NCBI GenBank assembly: GCA_030041005.1
Contig: JASHOR010000043.1
Coordinates: forward strand, 1 to 64,000
Length of the DNA: 64,000 nt
DNA from: Xanthobacteraceae bacterium
GTDB lineage: Bacteria; Pseudomonadota; Alphaproteobacteria; Rhizobiales; Xanthobacteraceae
Reading direction: 5' to 3'
Shown piece by piece: positions 46,833 through 56,432 of the stretch. A program made the position numbers and the translations under genes. The notes under the pieces are model-generated. The model was not told where the DNA came from and ran no database searches. It saw only the letters and a list, made by a program, of their open reading frames with translations. Position 1 is the stretch's first letter. Each line of letters begins with the position of its first letter.

Positions 46833-47819
46833 CTATGTCGTCGCCAACACCACCGCGCAGGTGGCCACGGCGTCCTCGACGCTCGCGCCCCGCGACAAAT
46901 CGCTGATCGGTTTGGCAAACCCCTGAAGAAACGGACCGATGGCCTTGGCGCCGCCGAGCCATTGCGTGAGCTTGTATCCGATATTGGCCGCATCGAGATC
47001 GGGAAATACCAGGACGTTGGCGTGCCCGGCGACTTCGCTTGCTTGCCTGAGCTTTTTTTGCGCCACCGCAGGCACGAGTGCGGCATCGGCCTGCAACTCG
47101 CCGTCGATCATCAGATCCGGCGCCCGCTCGCGCGCCAGCGCCACCGCCCGGCGCACCTTGTCGATTCGTGGATGCTGTGCGCTGCCGTGGGTCGAGAACG
47201 ACAGCATGGCGACACGGGGCCGTTCGCGCAGCAGCTTCTCGGCGCTTCGCGCCGAGGCGATGGCGATGTCGGCAAGCGCCGGAGCATCCGGCTCGGCATT
47301 GACCGCGCAATCGGCAAAGACCAGCGCCCGCGGCCCGCCGCCGAGAAAGCGCGGAACGAGCAGCAGAAAGAAGCTTGACGGCAGCGCGATGCCCGGGGCG
47401 AGCCCGATGGTGAGCAGACCGGCTTCGATCACCCGCCTGGTCGGATTGGCTGCGCCGGCGACCATCGCTTCCGCATCGCCCTGCCGCACCATCATTCCGG
47501 CGAAATAGAGCGGCCTCGTCATCAGCCGCCGCGCCATGCCGACGGTCATCGTTTCGCGGGCCGCCGCGCAGGCCTCCGCATAGCCGTCCCGCCTTGGATC
47601 GGCGCGCGGATCGGCAATTTCGATCCCCGCCAGTGCGAGGTTCGCGGCGGACGCCAGAGGCCCGATCGTGGCGCTGTTGCCGAGCAGAATCGGGGCCGCG
47701 AGCCTCTCGTCGCGCAACCGGCAGGCCGCCGCGATCAAGCGCGCATCCTCTCCTTCCGGCAATACGATCTTGCGCAGGCGTTTTCTTGCGCTATCAAAAA
47801 CCTCAGTGAGCAGATCCAC
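46833..47819 (-). CDS. pta: Phosphate acetyltransferase
   Basis: A 328-residue enzyme of the phosphate acetyl/butyryl transferase family, containing only the catalytic domain. Visible blocks: [103 protein letters not shown] and [22 protein letters not shown]. It converts acetyl phosphate plus CoA to acetyl-CoA, the step that follows Xsc. I chose GTG 47819 as start because it begins the domain and leaves a 46-base gap to the divergent citrate synthase start; the frame runs on to a TTG at 47891 inside that gene. No acetate kinase is in the window. Confidence 0.93.
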   Translation of the reverse strand: MDLLTEVFDSARKRLRKIVLPEGEDARLIAAACRLRDERLAAPILLGNSATIGPLASAANLALAGIEIADPRADPRRDGYAEACAAARETMTVGMARRLMTRPLYFAGMMVRQGDAEAMVAGAANPTRRVIEAGLLTIGLAPGIALPSSFFLLLVPRFLGGGPRALVFADCAVNAEPDAPALADIAIASARSAEKLLRERPRVAMLSFSTHGSAQHPRIDKVRRAVALARERAPDLMIDGELQADAALVPAVAQKKLRQASEVAGHANVLVFPDLDAANIGYKLTQWLGGAKAIGPFLQGFAKPISDLSRGASVEDAVATCAVVLATT

Positions 47820-47865
47820 TGGTCTCGCTCTGTGAGAAAACCCCGGTTGGCGTGACGAGGCATCA

Positions 47866-49011
47866 ATGACCGAAACAACGGAAGCGATCAAGATTTCCCG
47901 CGGCTTGACAGGCGTTTACTTCGACCGTTCGCCGTGCACGTTCATCGACGGCCGTGCCGGCGAATTGCGCTACCGCGGCTATTCGATTCACAATCTGGCC
48001 GAACATTCCACTTTCGAGGAGACCGCGTGGCTATTGCTGCACGGCGACTTGCCGACGGCAGCGCAGCTCGACCAGTTCGATCGCGAATTGAAACTGGCGC
48101 GAACGCTGCCTGGCGCGATCTACGACATCATCCGTACGGTGAAGAACGCGCATCCGATGGATGTGCTGCGCACGGCGGTCTCCGCGCTTGCCGCCTTCGA
48201 TCCCGAGGTCGCCGACAATTCGCAGCCCGCGGTCTTGCGCAAGGGCGTCCGTCTCACCTCGCAGGTGGCGATGGTCGTGGCGGCGCATTCGCGCATTCGC
48301 GAGGGCCTCGAACCGATCCCGCCCGATCCCGCGCTCGGCCATGCGGCCAATCTCTTGTGGATGCTCAGAGGCGAGAAACCGAGCCGTGATGCCGCCGGGC
48401 TGATCGACCGCGATCTTGTTCTTCACGCCGAGCATGGCTCGAACGCCTCCTCGTTCACGGCGCGCGTGGTGACCGGGACAAAGGCCAACCTGCATGCGGC
48501 GATCACCGCGGCAATCGCCGCGCTGTCCGGTCCGGCCCATGGCGGGGCGGCGGAGGACGTGATGAAAATGGCCGAAGACATCGGCGAGCCGTCGCGCGCC
48601 GCCGATTACGTGAGGGGGAAGCGCAAGGCCGGAGAGCCGATCACCGGCTTCGGCCACCGCGTCTATCGCGCCGAAGATCCGCGCGCCCGCCACATGCGCG
48701 CCGGCGTAGAGAAGCTCTCGAAGGAAATGGGCGAGCCGCGCTGGTACGAGATTCTGCAGGGGGTGGTGACGGCGATGGCGCCCTACGCACGCCACGGCGT
48801 CAACGTCAACGTCGATTTCTATTCCGGCGTTGTCTATCACCTGCTCGGCGTCAAACGCGATCTGTTCGTGCCGCTGTTCGCAATCGGCCGCGTCCCGGGA
48901 TGGGTGGTTCAGGTGATCGAGCAGCAGGAGAACAACATCCTGATCCGGCCGCTCACCCTCTACAGCGGGCCAGAGCCGCGACAGTATCGGCCCCTCGCCG
49001 AGCGCGCGTGA
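47866..49011 (+). CDS. Citrate synthase (short, 2-methylcitrate-synthase-like)
   Basis: A 381-residue citrate synthase-superfamily enzyme. Catalytic histidines are in [14 protein letters not shown] and [13 protein letters not shown], the oxaloacetate-binding block is [20 protein letters not shown] and the catalytic aspartate is in [17 protein letters not shown]. It is of the short type shared by 2-methylcitrate synthase and Gram-positive-like citrate synthases, not the longer hexameric type typical of the main TCA enzyme in alphaproteobacteria. Divergent from pta and directly before tctC, it would condense the acetyl-CoA made by Pta with oxaloacetate. Ribosome site GAGG is five bases before ATG 47866. 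Confidence 0.92.
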   Translation: MTETTEAIKISRGLTGVYFDRSPCTFIDGRAGELRYRGYSIHNLAEHSTFEETAWLLLHGDLPTAAQLDQFDRELKLARTLPGAIYDIIRTVKNAHPMDVLRTAVSALAAFDPEVADNSQPAVLRKGVRLTSQVAMVVAAHSRIREGLEPIPPDPALGHAANLLWMLRGEKPSRDAAGLIDRDLVLHAEHGSNASSFTARVVTGTKANLHAAITAAIAALSGPAHGGAAEDVMKMAEDIGEPSRAADYVRGKRKAGEPITGFGHRVYRAEDPRARHMRAGVEKLSKEMGEPRWYEILQGVVTAMAPYARHGVNVNVDFYSGVVYHLLGVKRDLFVPLFAIGRVPGWVVQVIEQQENNILIRPLTLYSGPEPRQYRPLAERA

Positions 49012-49107
49012 CGGCAGTCGCCGAGTCCGTCCATGTGTCGCATCCGGTGCGTCGCCGCGCGCTCTTGCGGAGCCTGCATCGCTTGCTATGCTCATTCGTA
49101 AGACTGA

Positions 49108-49130
49108 AAGTCTCATTGGATGAGATTTTG
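49108..49130. promoter_or_regulatory. Palindromic operator upstream of tctC (IclR candidate)
   Basis: AAAGTCTCAT (49108-49117), TGG, ATGAGATTTT (49121-49130) form a near-perfect palindrome with one mismatch, 33 bases before the tctC start. The linked iclR gene makes its product the obvious candidate to bind here and control the tctC-to-ligase transcript. Confidence 0.55.
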
Positions 49131-49162
49131 GTCAGCGGGGGCCGACGCAGGGAGGTGGAGAC

Positions 49163-50131
49163 ATGCAGGTCACGCGCAGATTTACGGTGTTGGCGGCGGT
49201 TGGTGCGATCGGGCTGCCGTTCGGGGCGTACGCGGCTCCCGGCGGCTATCCCGATCATCCGGTCAATTACATCGTGCCGTGGGGACCTGGCGGCGGCGCC
49301 GATCTGCTGGCGCGGACCACCGGCAAGATCATGGGGCAGGATCTCGGCGCGTCGTTTCCGGTGATCAACGTGCCGGGAGCGACGGGCATGGTGGGCATGA
49401 CCAAGCTGCTCACGTCGCCTGCTGACGGCTATACGCTGGCCGTGTTGATCGGAGACACCTACGCGCTCTTGTCCGCTCCGCACCCGGCGTTCACCGAAAA
49501 CCAGGTGACGCCGTTGGGGATCATGATCCAGCAGCCCTCCGGCTATTGGGTCAACACCAACAGTCCGTGGAAGACCTGGCCGGAATTCGTCAAAGCCGCG
49601 AAACAAAGGACGATGAAGGTCGCCATCCTCGGTTTTAACAGCGCTGACGATATCACGACCAACTACTTGAAGACCCAGGGTCTCAAGCTTGAAGGCATTC
49701 CCTACTCGAAGCCGGGTCTTCGCTACACCTCGATCCTCGGCGGCAACGCCGATGTGCTCTACGAGCAGACCGGCGACGTCCGCAGCTATTTCGATGGCGG
49801 CAAGATCCGGCCGCTGATCTTCTTCTACCCGCATCGGCTCAACATTCCGCAATTCGCGAACGTGCCGATCGGCAAGGAATTCGGCTACACCGTCACACTG
49901 CCGCAATTCCGGTCGATTGTGGTCAAGGCCGGAACCGATCCGGCGATCGTCAAGAAGCTCGCGGATGAGCTGCACAAGGTTGCCCAAACGGCGGAATTCA
50001 AGAGCTACCTGAAGAACCAATATGCCGATCCGAGCAGCTACGTGCCGATGGATAAGGCGCGCGTGTTCATGGACGATTGGCTCAAGCAGGCGAAGAAATT
50101 CCGCTCCGAGTCGAAGATGGGAATGCAGTGA
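49163..50131 (+). CDS. tctC: Tripartite tricarboxylate transporter receptor TctC
   Basis: A 322-residue Bug-family periplasmic receptor. Signal peptide MQVTRRFTVLAAVGAIGLPFGAYA, then YPDHPVNYIVPWGPGGGADLLAR, INVPGATGMVGMTKLL, ADGYTLAVLIGDTYAL and PYSKPGLRYTSILGGNADVL. It differs from the orphan receptors in the ligand-facing loops (WGPGGGAD in place of the usual VPFPAGGxxD type) and is followed by its membrane subunits. GGAGGTGGAG precedes ATG 49163. By context it may bind sulfoacetate or another C2-C3 sulfonate; TTT systems usually carry carboxylates, which sulfoacetate is. Confidence 0.92.
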   Translation: MQVTRRFTVLAAVGAIGLPFGAYAAPGGYPDHPVNYIVPWGPGGGADLLARTTGKIMGQDLGASFPVINVPGATGMVGMTKLLTSPADGYTLAVLIGDTYALLSAPHPAFTENQVTPLGIMIQQPSGYWVNTNSPWKTWPEFVKAAKQRTMKVAILGFNSADDITTNYLKTQGLKLEGIPYSKPGLRYTSILGGNADVLYEQTGDVRSYFDGGKIRPLIFFYPHRLNIPQFANVPIGKEFGYTVTLPQFRSIVVKAGTDPAIVKKLADELHKVAQTAEFKSYLKNQYADPSSYVPMDKARVFMDDWLKQAKKFRSESKMGMQ

Positions 50132-50688
50132 ATTCAGACGCTGCAACCACGCCCGTTCGCCGATTGCAAGCAGCGCTGCCCTACGTGGTGGTGCTTGCGG
50201 TCGGCGTTTTCCTCTATTACCGGGCTGATCATTTTGAATTCGAGCAAGCCTCGGGGCGGATTGGGCCCGGCGCATGGCCGAAGCTGGTTCTCCTGCTGAT
50301 GCTGGTCACGGCGCTTTGGGGCATCGTTGCCGCGCTGCGCGGGGGCAGATCGGCGACCGAGCAGGACGCCGACGCCGCGGCGGCCGAGGAGATCGTTCGA
50401 CCGCCGGAGGTTCATCCCTTTCGGGTGTGGATCGCCGTTGCGGCCACGCTGATCTACCTTCTCCTGTTGCCGATAATCGGGTTTTTTCTGGCGACGATCG
50501 TCTTCAGTTGTTCTCTCATGTTGCTCGGCCAGTTCAGGCGCCCTTTCCCGGTGGCGCTATTGAGCCTTGGGGTCGGACTTTTCTTCATGTTCATGTTCAT
50601 GCGCGTGGTCTATGTGGCGCTTCCTCTTGGTGTCGCCCCGTTTAATCAGGTCTCCTATGCGCTGATGGCGGCGATGGGCGTGCATTAG
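50128..50688 (+). CDS. tctB: Tripartite tricarboxylate transporter small membrane subunit TctB
   Basis: A 186-residue four-helix membrane protein of the TctB/DUF1468 family: PYVVVLAVGVFLYYRA, the family signature GRIGPGAWPKLVLLLML, then FRVWIAVAATLIYLLLLPIIGFFLATIVFSCSLML and VGLFFMFMFMRVVYVALPLG. Start GTG 50128 overlaps the tctC stop (GTGA), implying coupled translation. A frame beginning at 50077 inside tctC is an artefact of the same phase. Confidence 0.9.
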   Translation: MNSDAATTPVRRLQAALPYVVVLAVGVFLYYRADHFEFEQASGRIGPGAWPKLVLLLMLVTALWGIVAALRGGRSATEQDADAAAAEEIVRPPEVHPFRVWIAVAATLIYLLLLPIIGFFLATIVFSCSLMLLGQFRRPFPVALLSLGVGLFFMFMFMRVVYVALPLGVAPFNQVSYALMAAMGVH

Positions 50689-50698
50689 GGAACTCGCC

Positions 50699-52249
50699 GT
50701 GATTCTCACCAACCTTGCGCACGGCTTTTTGGAGATTTTTCAGCCGTTCGACCTGCTCATGCTCTTTGTCGGGCTCCTGGTCGGCATGGCGGTTTCGATC
50801 ATGCCGGGGCTCGGCCTGGTCATGGGCGTGGTGCTGGCATTGCCGTTCACCTATCAGATGCCGATCGAGCCGTCGGTGATCCTGCTCACCGCGATCTACT
50901 TCTCCGGTACCTATGCCGGCTGTTTCACCGCCATCCTCTACCGCATCCCCGGCGAGCCGATGGACGTGCCGATGCTGTGGGACGGCTACACCATGGCGGC
51001 GCGCGGCGCGCCGGCCAAGGCGCTCGGCTGGGCGCTGGTCGCCGCGCTGATCGGCGGCCTCGTTTCGTCCGCGGTCATGGTCGCGCTCGCCGAACCGATG
51101 AGCGCAGTCGCGCTCAAATTCGATTCACGCGATTATTTTGCCGCGGTGTTTTTCGGTTTGACCACGGTGGTGGCGCTGGCCGGAAAGTCGATGGTCAATT
51201 CGTTGATCAGCCTGTGCGTTGGCTTGCTGGTCGCCACCGTCGGCATCGACAGCATCTACGGCATTCCCAGGTTCACCTTCGGCGTTCCGGTCCTGCGCGA
51301 CGGCATCCAGTTGGTCGAGGTTCTGGTCGGGATGTACGGCCTCAGCGAGGTGCTGGCGCGCATCGGGCAGGGCCTTCGCGTCGACAGGCTCGATACCACA
51401 TCGCGGCACGTTGCCACGCAGTTTCCCAAACTGCGGGAGATGCTGGGCATAAAGGCCACGCTGTTCCGCAGCACGGTGCTCGGCACGCTCCTCGGCATCG
51501 TGCCGGGTGCCGGCGCCACCATCACCGCGTTCATCTCCTACGGCGTCGAGAAGCAATACGGCCGGCGCCGGCAGCTCCTCGGCACCGGCGTGCCCGAAGG
51601 GATCGTGGCGCCGCAAATCGGGGCTACCGCTTCGGTCGCCGGCCACATGGTTCCGCTGTTGACCCTGGGTCTTCCCGGCAGCGGCGCGACCGCGGTCATC
51701 CTCGCCGCGTTTTTGCTGCACGGCGTGCAGCCGGGCCCGATGCTGCTCGAGGATCCGGCCTCGACCCTTCTGGTCTACACCATTCTCGCGTCGATGTTCG
51801 CCAGCGTCATCGGCATGTGCCTGTTGGGCTTCTTTTGGATCAGGGTGGTCATCAAGGTCCTGACCGTGCCGCAAGGCGTGCTGTCGGCGATCGTGGTGAT
51901 GTTTTGCCTGGTCGGCGCCTATGCCAACCGCAACAACATGTCGGACGTGTGGATGATCGTGATCTTCGGCGTGCTCGGCTATCTGTTCGAGAAATTCAAG
52001 TTTCCAATCTCTCCCATGGTGCTCGGGGCGATCCTCGGGCCGATCGGCGAGACCGCCTTCATGCGCACCATGATCGGCAGCAACAACGATTGGACCGTGT
52101 TCTTCACCGGGCCGATCAGCGGCACGCTGATGGGCGCGTCCGTGCTGGCGTTGAGCTATCCGCTGGTGCGTGAGCTGTTTTCGATGCGGCGGCGGGCTCA
52201 GGCGATGGCGGCGGTAGGCAAAGCGGTCAAGGTGAGCGATGCGCGGTAA
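50699..52249 (+). CDS. tctA: Tripartite tricarboxylate transporter large permease TctA
   Basis: A 516-residue, about 12-helix permease of the TctA family. The signature loops are SIMPGLGLVMGVVLALPFTY, FSGTYAGCFTAILYRIPGEP and, in the second half, GIVPGAGATITAFISYGVEK and PLLTLGLPGSGATAVILAAFLLHGVQPGP. It moves the ligand delivered by TctC, probably with Na+ or H+. It starts at GTG 50699, ten bases after tctB, and overlaps the iclR start. Confidence 0.95.
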   Translation: MILTNLAHGFLEIFQPFDLLMLFVGLLVGMAVSIMPGLGLVMGVVLALPFTYQMPIEPSVILLTAIYFSGTYAGCFTAILYRIPGEPMDVPMLWDGYTMAARGAPAKALGWALVAALIGGLVSSAVMVALAEPMSAVALKFDSRDYFAAVFFGLTTVVALAGKSMVNSLISLCVGLLVATVGIDSIYGIPRFTFGVPVLRDGIQLVEVLVGMYGLSEVLARIGQGLRVDRLDTTSRHVATQFPKLREMLGIKATLFRSTVLGTLLGIVPGAGATITAFISYGVEKQYGRRRQLLGTGVPEGIVAPQIGATASVAGHMVPLLTLGLPGSGATAVILAAFLLHGVQPGPMLLEDPASTLLVYTILASMFASVIGMCLLGFFWIRVVIKVLTVPQGVLSAIVVMFCLVGAYANRNNMSDVWMIVIFGVLGYLFEKFKFPISPMVLGAILGPIGETAFMRTMIGSNNDWTVFFTGPISGTLMGASVLALSYPLVRELFSMRRRAQAMAAVGKAVKVSDAR

Positions 52250-53117
52250 TATCGATCCTGGCGTTACGTCTGCGGCGCGACCCGCGACTGCGGTCCGGCG
52301 CGCGGGCCCCGATGCGGGGAAGGCCGTCGCGCCCGCGGCCGAGCGGGCTATTCGTCCGCACAGGCTTGGCGCCACCGCGCGCTCGTTTGCTATTCTCGAC
52401 CACGTCGCCGCCGCGCAGCGCCCGGTCGACGTGCTCGATATCGTCGGCGCGCTGAAGCTGCCGAAGGCGACCGCCTACCGTCTGGTCGATTGGTTCGTCG
52501 ATCACGGTTATCTGGTGCGCGAACCGGCGCGCAAGCGGCTGATCGTCGGCCCGAGGCTGACCAAGCTCGCGTTCGGCGTGCTGGCGGCATCGATGAGCAA
52601 CGACGTGCCGCATCTCGTCCTGCATCGTCTCGTGCACGCGCTCGACGAGACCTGCAATATCGGCACGCTGCTCAACGGCGAGGTGGTCTATCTTGACCGC
52701 GTCGAGGCCGAGCACTGGCCGCTGCGGCTGCACTACAGGATCGGCTCGCGCGTGCCCCTGCACTGCAGCGCCATCGGCAAGCTCCTGCTCGCGCTCGCGC
52801 CGGCGCCGCGGCGACGGCGGCTGATGCAGAGCCTCGAACTGCGCCGCTTCACCGACAACACCATCGCCGACCGCAGCCGTCTGGACGGCGAGCTCAAGCA
52901 AATCCGCAAGGATCAAGTCTCGTTCGACCGCGAAGAATATCTCGCCGGCGTGGTCTGCATGGCCGTGCCGATCTTCGGTCGCAACGGCGAGACGCTGGCC
53001 GCGCTCGCGGTGCAGGCGCCGGAGGCGCGAATGAACGTTCGCACCGCGCAGGCGCATCTGCCGGCCATGCGGCGCGCGGCCGCGGAACTCGCGGGGATTT
53101 ATCAGGATCAGACATGA
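52239..53117 (+). CDS. IclR-family transcriptional regulator
   Basis: A 292-residue IclR-type regulator. After a 45-residue Pro/Arg/Ala-rich lead, the winged helix is ARSFAILDHVAAAQRPVDVLDIVGALKLPKATAYRLVDWFVDHGYL; the ligand-binding domain includes TCNIGTLLNGEVVYLDRVE, GSRVPLHCSAIGKLLLA and YLAGVVCMAVPIF. It starts within the last codons of tctA (overlap 11 bases) and precedes xsc by 64 bases, so it is inside the same transcript. It probably responds to the sulfonate substrate or an early intermediate and acts at the palindrome upstream of tctC. Confidence 0.92.
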   Translation: MRGNIDPGVTSAARPATAVRRAGPDAGKAVAPAAERAIRPHRLGATARSFAILDHVAAAQRPVDVLDIVGALKLPKATAYRLVDWFVDHGYLVREPARKRLIVGPRLTKLAFGVLAASMSNDVPHLVLHRLVHALDETCNIGTLLNGEVVYLDRVEAEHWPLRLHYRIGSRVPLHCSAIGKLLLALAPAPRRRRLMQSLELRRFTDNTIADRSRLDGELKQIRKDQVSFDREEYLAGVVCMAVPIFGRNGETLAALAVQAPEARMNVRTAQAHLPAMRRAAAELAGIYQDQT

Positions 53118-53181
53118 CCGCCGCGGCCGCGGCAATTGCAATCGCGACCGCGCAATGGAATGACCGAAAAAGGAGAACGCC

Positions 53182-54957
53182 ATGAAGATGACGACGGAAG
53201 AAGCCTTTGTGAAAGTCCTGCAGATGCACGGCATCGAGCATGTGTTCGGCATCATCGGATCGGCCTTCATGCCGATTTCCGATCTTTTCCCCGCCGCCGG
53301 CATTACCTTCTGGGACGTTGCGCACGAGGGCAACGGCGGCATTGTTTGCGACGGCTATACGCGCTCGACCGGCAAGATGGCGATGGTGACCGCGCAAAAC
53401 GGGCCGGGCATCACCAATCTCGTCACCCCGGTCAAGACCGCCTACTGGAACCACACGCCGATGCTGCTTCTCACCCCGCAGGCGGCAAACAGGACGATCG
53501 GCCAGGGAGGCTTCCAGGAAGTCGAACAAATGGCGCTGTTCCGCGACATGGTCGGCTATCAGGAAGAAGTGCGCGATCCGGTGCGGATTGCCGAAGTGCT
53601 CAATCGGGTGATTACCAAGGCCAAGCGCCTGTCGGCGCCGGCGCAGATCAACGTGCCGCGCGATCTGTGGACCCAGGTGATCGACATCGAGCTGCCGGCG
53701 ATCGTGGATTTCGAGCGCCCTGCAGGCGGCGCCAATGCCGTGGCCGAGGCGGCGAAGCTCTTGTCATCGGCGAAGTTCCCGGTGATCCTGTCCGGCGCCG
53801 GTGTGGTGCTGGGCGGCGCCATCCCCGAATGCATCGCGCTGGCGGAGCGGTTGGACGCGCCGGTCTGCAGCAACTATCAGCACAACGACAGCTTTCCCGG
53901 CAGCCACCGGCTGGCGCTCGGCCCGCTCGGCTACAACGGGTCGAAGGCGGCCATGGAGATCGTGGCCAAGGCCGACGCGGTGTTGGCGCTTGGCACGCGG
54001 CTCAATCCGTTCTCGACGCTTCCCGGCTATGGCATCGACTACTGGCCGAAGAACGCCAAGATCATTCAGGTCGATATCAATGCCGACCGGATCGGTCTGA
54101 CCAAGCCGGTCGCCGTCGGCATTTGCGGCGACGCCAAGCTCGTCGCCAAGGCCATTCTGGCGCAGTTGGCGCCCACGGCGGGCGACGCCGGCCGCGATGA
54201 GCGCAAGGCGCTGGTCCATACCGCCAAATCGCGCTGGCTGCAGGCGCTCTCCAGCATGGATCACGAGGAGGACGATTCCGGCACGACCTGGAATGCGGAC
54301 GCGCAGAAGCGCGACCCCGACCGGATGACGCCGCGGCAGGCCTGGCGGGCGATCCAGGCGGGCCTGCCGAAGGACGCCATCATTTCCAGCGACATCGGCA
54401 ACAATTGCGCGATCGGTAACGCCTATCCGACCTTTGAAAAGGGTCGCAAATATCTGGCGCCGGGCCTGTTCGGGCCGTGCGGCTATGGCTTTCCCGCGAT
54501 CATCGGCGCCAAGATCGGCAATCCGGATACCCCCTGCGTCGGCTTTGCCGGCGACGGCGCGTTCGGCATTTCGATGAATGAGATGAGTTCGATCGGCCGC
54601 GAGCAGTGGCCGGGCATCACCATGGTGGTGTTCCACAACTATCAATGGGGCGCCGAGAAACGCAATTCGATCCTGTGGTTCGACGACAATTTCGTCGGCA
54701 CCGAACTCGATCCGAAACTCAGCTTCGCCAAGATGGCCGAGGGCTGCGGCCTCAAGGGCGTGACGGTGCGCACGCCCTCCGCGTTGACCGAGGCGCTGCG
54801 CAGGTCCTGCGACGAGCAGAAGAATGGCGTTACCACCTTCATCGAGGTGCTGCTCAATCAGGAGCTCGGCGAACCGTTCCGCCGCGACGCCATGAAGAAG
54901 CCGGTCCGCGTGGCGGGCATCCGCCGCGAAGACATGCGCGCCCAGCGGGTCGCCTAG
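53182..54957 (+). CDS. xsc: Sulfoacetaldehyde acetyltransferase
   Basis: A 591-residue thiamine-diphosphate enzyme. It converts sulfoacetaldehyde and phosphate to acetyl phosphate and sulfite, the desulfonating step of taurine, isethionate and sulfoacetate breakdown. The N terminus MKMTTEEAFVKVLQMHGIEH and blocks FGIIGSAFMPISDLFP, AYWNHTPMLLLTPQAANRTIGQGGFQEVEQM and NVPRDLWTQVIDIELPAI are those of Xsc rather than acetolactate synthase or oxalyl-CoA decarboxylase. The catalytic glutamate is E49; the ThDP-Mg motif is GDG (457-459) to N486. The strong ribosome site AAAAAGGAG precedes ATG 53182. It begins the enzyme part of the operon with the aldehyde dehydrogenase 27 bases downstream. Confidence 0.96.
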   Translation: MKMTTEEAFVKVLQMHGIEHVFGIIGSAFMPISDLFPAAGITFWDVAHEGNGGIVCDGYTRSTGKMAMVTAQNGPGITNLVTPVKTAYWNHTPMLLLTPQAANRTIGQGGFQEVEQMALFRDMVGYQEEVRDPVRIAEVLNRVITKAKRLSAPAQINVPRDLWTQVIDIELPAIVDFERPAGGANAVAEAAKLLSSAKFPVILSGAGVVLGGAIPECIALAERLDAPVCSNYQHNDSFPGSHRLALGPLGYNGSKAAMEIVAKADAVLALGTRLNPFSTLPGYGIDYWPKNAKIIQVDINADRIGLTKPVAVGICGDAKLVAKAILAQLAPTAGDAGRDERKALVHTAKSRWLQALSSMDHEEDDSGTTWNADAQKRDPDRMTPRQAWRAIQAGLPKDAIISSDIGNNCAIGNAYPTFEKGRKYLAPGLFGPCGYGFPAIIGAKIGNPDTPCVGFAGDGAFGISMNEMSSIGREQWPGITMVVFHNYQWGAEKRNSILWFDDNFVGTELDPKLSFAKMAEGCGLKGVTVRTPSALTEALRRSCDEQKNGVTTFIEVLLNQELGEPFRRDAMKKPVRVAGIRREDMRAQRVA

Positions 54958-54984
54958 GGCAAACGGGAAGGCAGATGAAGGCAG

Positions 54985-56415
54985 ATGTCGATGACCGTGG
55001 CAATGAAGGCGCCGGCCGGCAGCAGCGAGAAGGCGATCGTTGACGATCTGGTGCGGCGCGCGCGAGCGGCGATGGCGGTGTTCGCGGAGGCCGACCAGGC
55101 GCGCACCGACGAGGCGGTGACCGCGCTCGCGTGGTCGCTCTACAATCCGGACCACGCCAGGGAGCTCGCCGCGCTCGCCGTCGCCGATACCAAGCTCGGC
55201 AACGTCCCCGACAAGATCGTCAAGAAGCAGCGCAAGACCTTCGGGACCCTGCGCGACCTTCTCCGCGTCAAGTCAGTCGGCGTCATTGAAGACGATCCGG
55301 CGCGCGGCATCGTCAAATATGCCAAGCCGGTCGGTGTCGTGTGCGCCATCACGCCGTCGACCAATCCCGGCGCCACCCCGGTCAACAAGGCGATGATGGC
55401 CATCAAGGGCCGCAACGCCATTATCATCGCGGCGTCGCCGGCGGGCCTGCGCACGACGTCGCGCGCCGTCGATCACATGCGCGCGGAGCTGAAGAAGATC
55501 GGCCTGCCGGAAGATCTCGTGCAAATCCTGCCGCCGCCGGCCTCCAAGGACATGACGCAGGCGCTGATGCAGGCCGCCGATCTCGTGGTCGCCACCGGCT
55601 CGCAGGACAACGTCCGGCGCGCCTATTCGAGCGGCACGCCGGCGATCGGCGTCGGCACCGGCAACGTGCCGGTGATCATCGACGAAACCGCCGATCTCGA
55701 TGACGCGGCGAAAAAGATTTGCGCCTCGAAAATCTTCGATAACGCGACCTCGTGCTCTTCGGAAAACTCCGTGATCGTCGTCGAGGCGGTCTACGAGGCC
55801 GCACTTGCGGCGCTGGAACGCGTCGGCGGCTATCGCGCCTCGGCGATCGAGAAGGAGCGTATTGAGCGCGCGCTATGGCCCGACGGCCACTTGAGCCGCA
55901 GCTTGATCGCGCGCGACGCCGATGTGTTCGCGCGCGGCTGCGGCCTGCCGGCCGCGGCGGAAAGCAAGAAGTTTTTCATGGTCGAGGAGACCGACATCGG
56001 CCGGGATTATCCGTTCTCCGGCGAGAAACTGTCGCTCGTGCTCACGGTTTACCGGGCGACGAATTTCGACAACGCGATCGAGCGGGCCAACGCCATCCTG
56101 GCGCATCAGGGCCGCGGCCATTCGGTCGGCCTGCACACCAAGGCGATGGACCGGGGGCGAACGCTGGCGGAGCGCGCCGACGTCGTGCGCGTGCTGGTCA
56201 ATCAGGCGCACACCTTCGGCAATGGCGGCGGCTTCGATAACGGCCTGAACTTCACGCTGAGCATGGGGTGCGGCACCTGGGGCGGCAACAGCATTACCGA
56301 GAACCTGAACTACAAGCACTTCCTCAATATCACCCACCTCGTCACCACCATCCCCGAAGACAAGCCGAGCGAGGAAGCGCTGTTCGGCACGTACTGGGCA
56401 AAGTACGGCAAATAG
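54985..56415 (+). CDS. sauS: CoA-acylating sulfoacetaldehyde dehydrogenase
   Basis: A 476-residue acylating aldehyde dehydrogenase of the EutE/SucD/SauS group. The catalytic cysteine is C257 in FDNATSCSSENSVIV; nucleotide and fold blocks are VGVVCAITPSTNPGATPVNKA, VVATGSQDNVRRAYSSGTPAIGVGTGNVPV and, near the end, QAHTFGNGGGFDNGLNFTLSMGCGTWGGNS. Between xsc and an acid:CoA ligase the expected reaction is sulfoacetyl-CoA plus NAD(P)H to sulfoacetaldehyde, as SauS does in Cupriavidus necator sulfoacetate degradation. The sequence does not by itself exclude other acyl-CoA substrates. The start at 54985 has GGGAAGGCAG-like purines upstream; an ATG at 54975 is in another frame. Confidence 0.85.
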   Translation: MSMTVAMKAPAGSSEKAIVDDLVRRARAAMAVFAEADQARTDEAVTALAWSLYNPDHARELAALAVADTKLGNVPDKIVKKQRKTFGTLRDLLRVKSVGVIEDDPARGIVKYAKPVGVVCAITPSTNPGATPVNKAMMAIKGRNAIIIAASPAGLRTTSRAVDHMRAELKKIGLPEDLVQILPPPASKDMTQALMQAADLVVATGSQDNVRRAYSSGTPAIGVGTGNVPVIIDETADLDDAAKKICASKIFDNATSCSSENSVIVVEAVYEAALAALERVGGYRASAIEKERIERALWPDGHLSRSLIARDADVFARGCGLPAAAESKKFFMVEETDIGRDYPFSGEKLSLVLTVYRATNFDNAIERANAILAHQGRGHSVGLHTKAMDRGRTLAERADVVRVLVNQAHTFGNGGGFDNGLNFTLSMGCGTWGGNSITENLNYKHFLNITHLVTTIPEDKPSEEALFGTYWAKYGK

Positions 56416-56432
56416 CGGCAGGCGGGGTCGTC

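Noticed and set aside
53182-54957. xsc as acetolactate synthase or oxalyl-CoA decarboxylase
   Set aside because: The N terminus and the internal blocks (IIGSAFMPISDLFP, GQGGFQEVEQM) are those of Xsc, and the neighbours are pta and an acylating aldehyde dehydrogenase rather than ilvN or frc.
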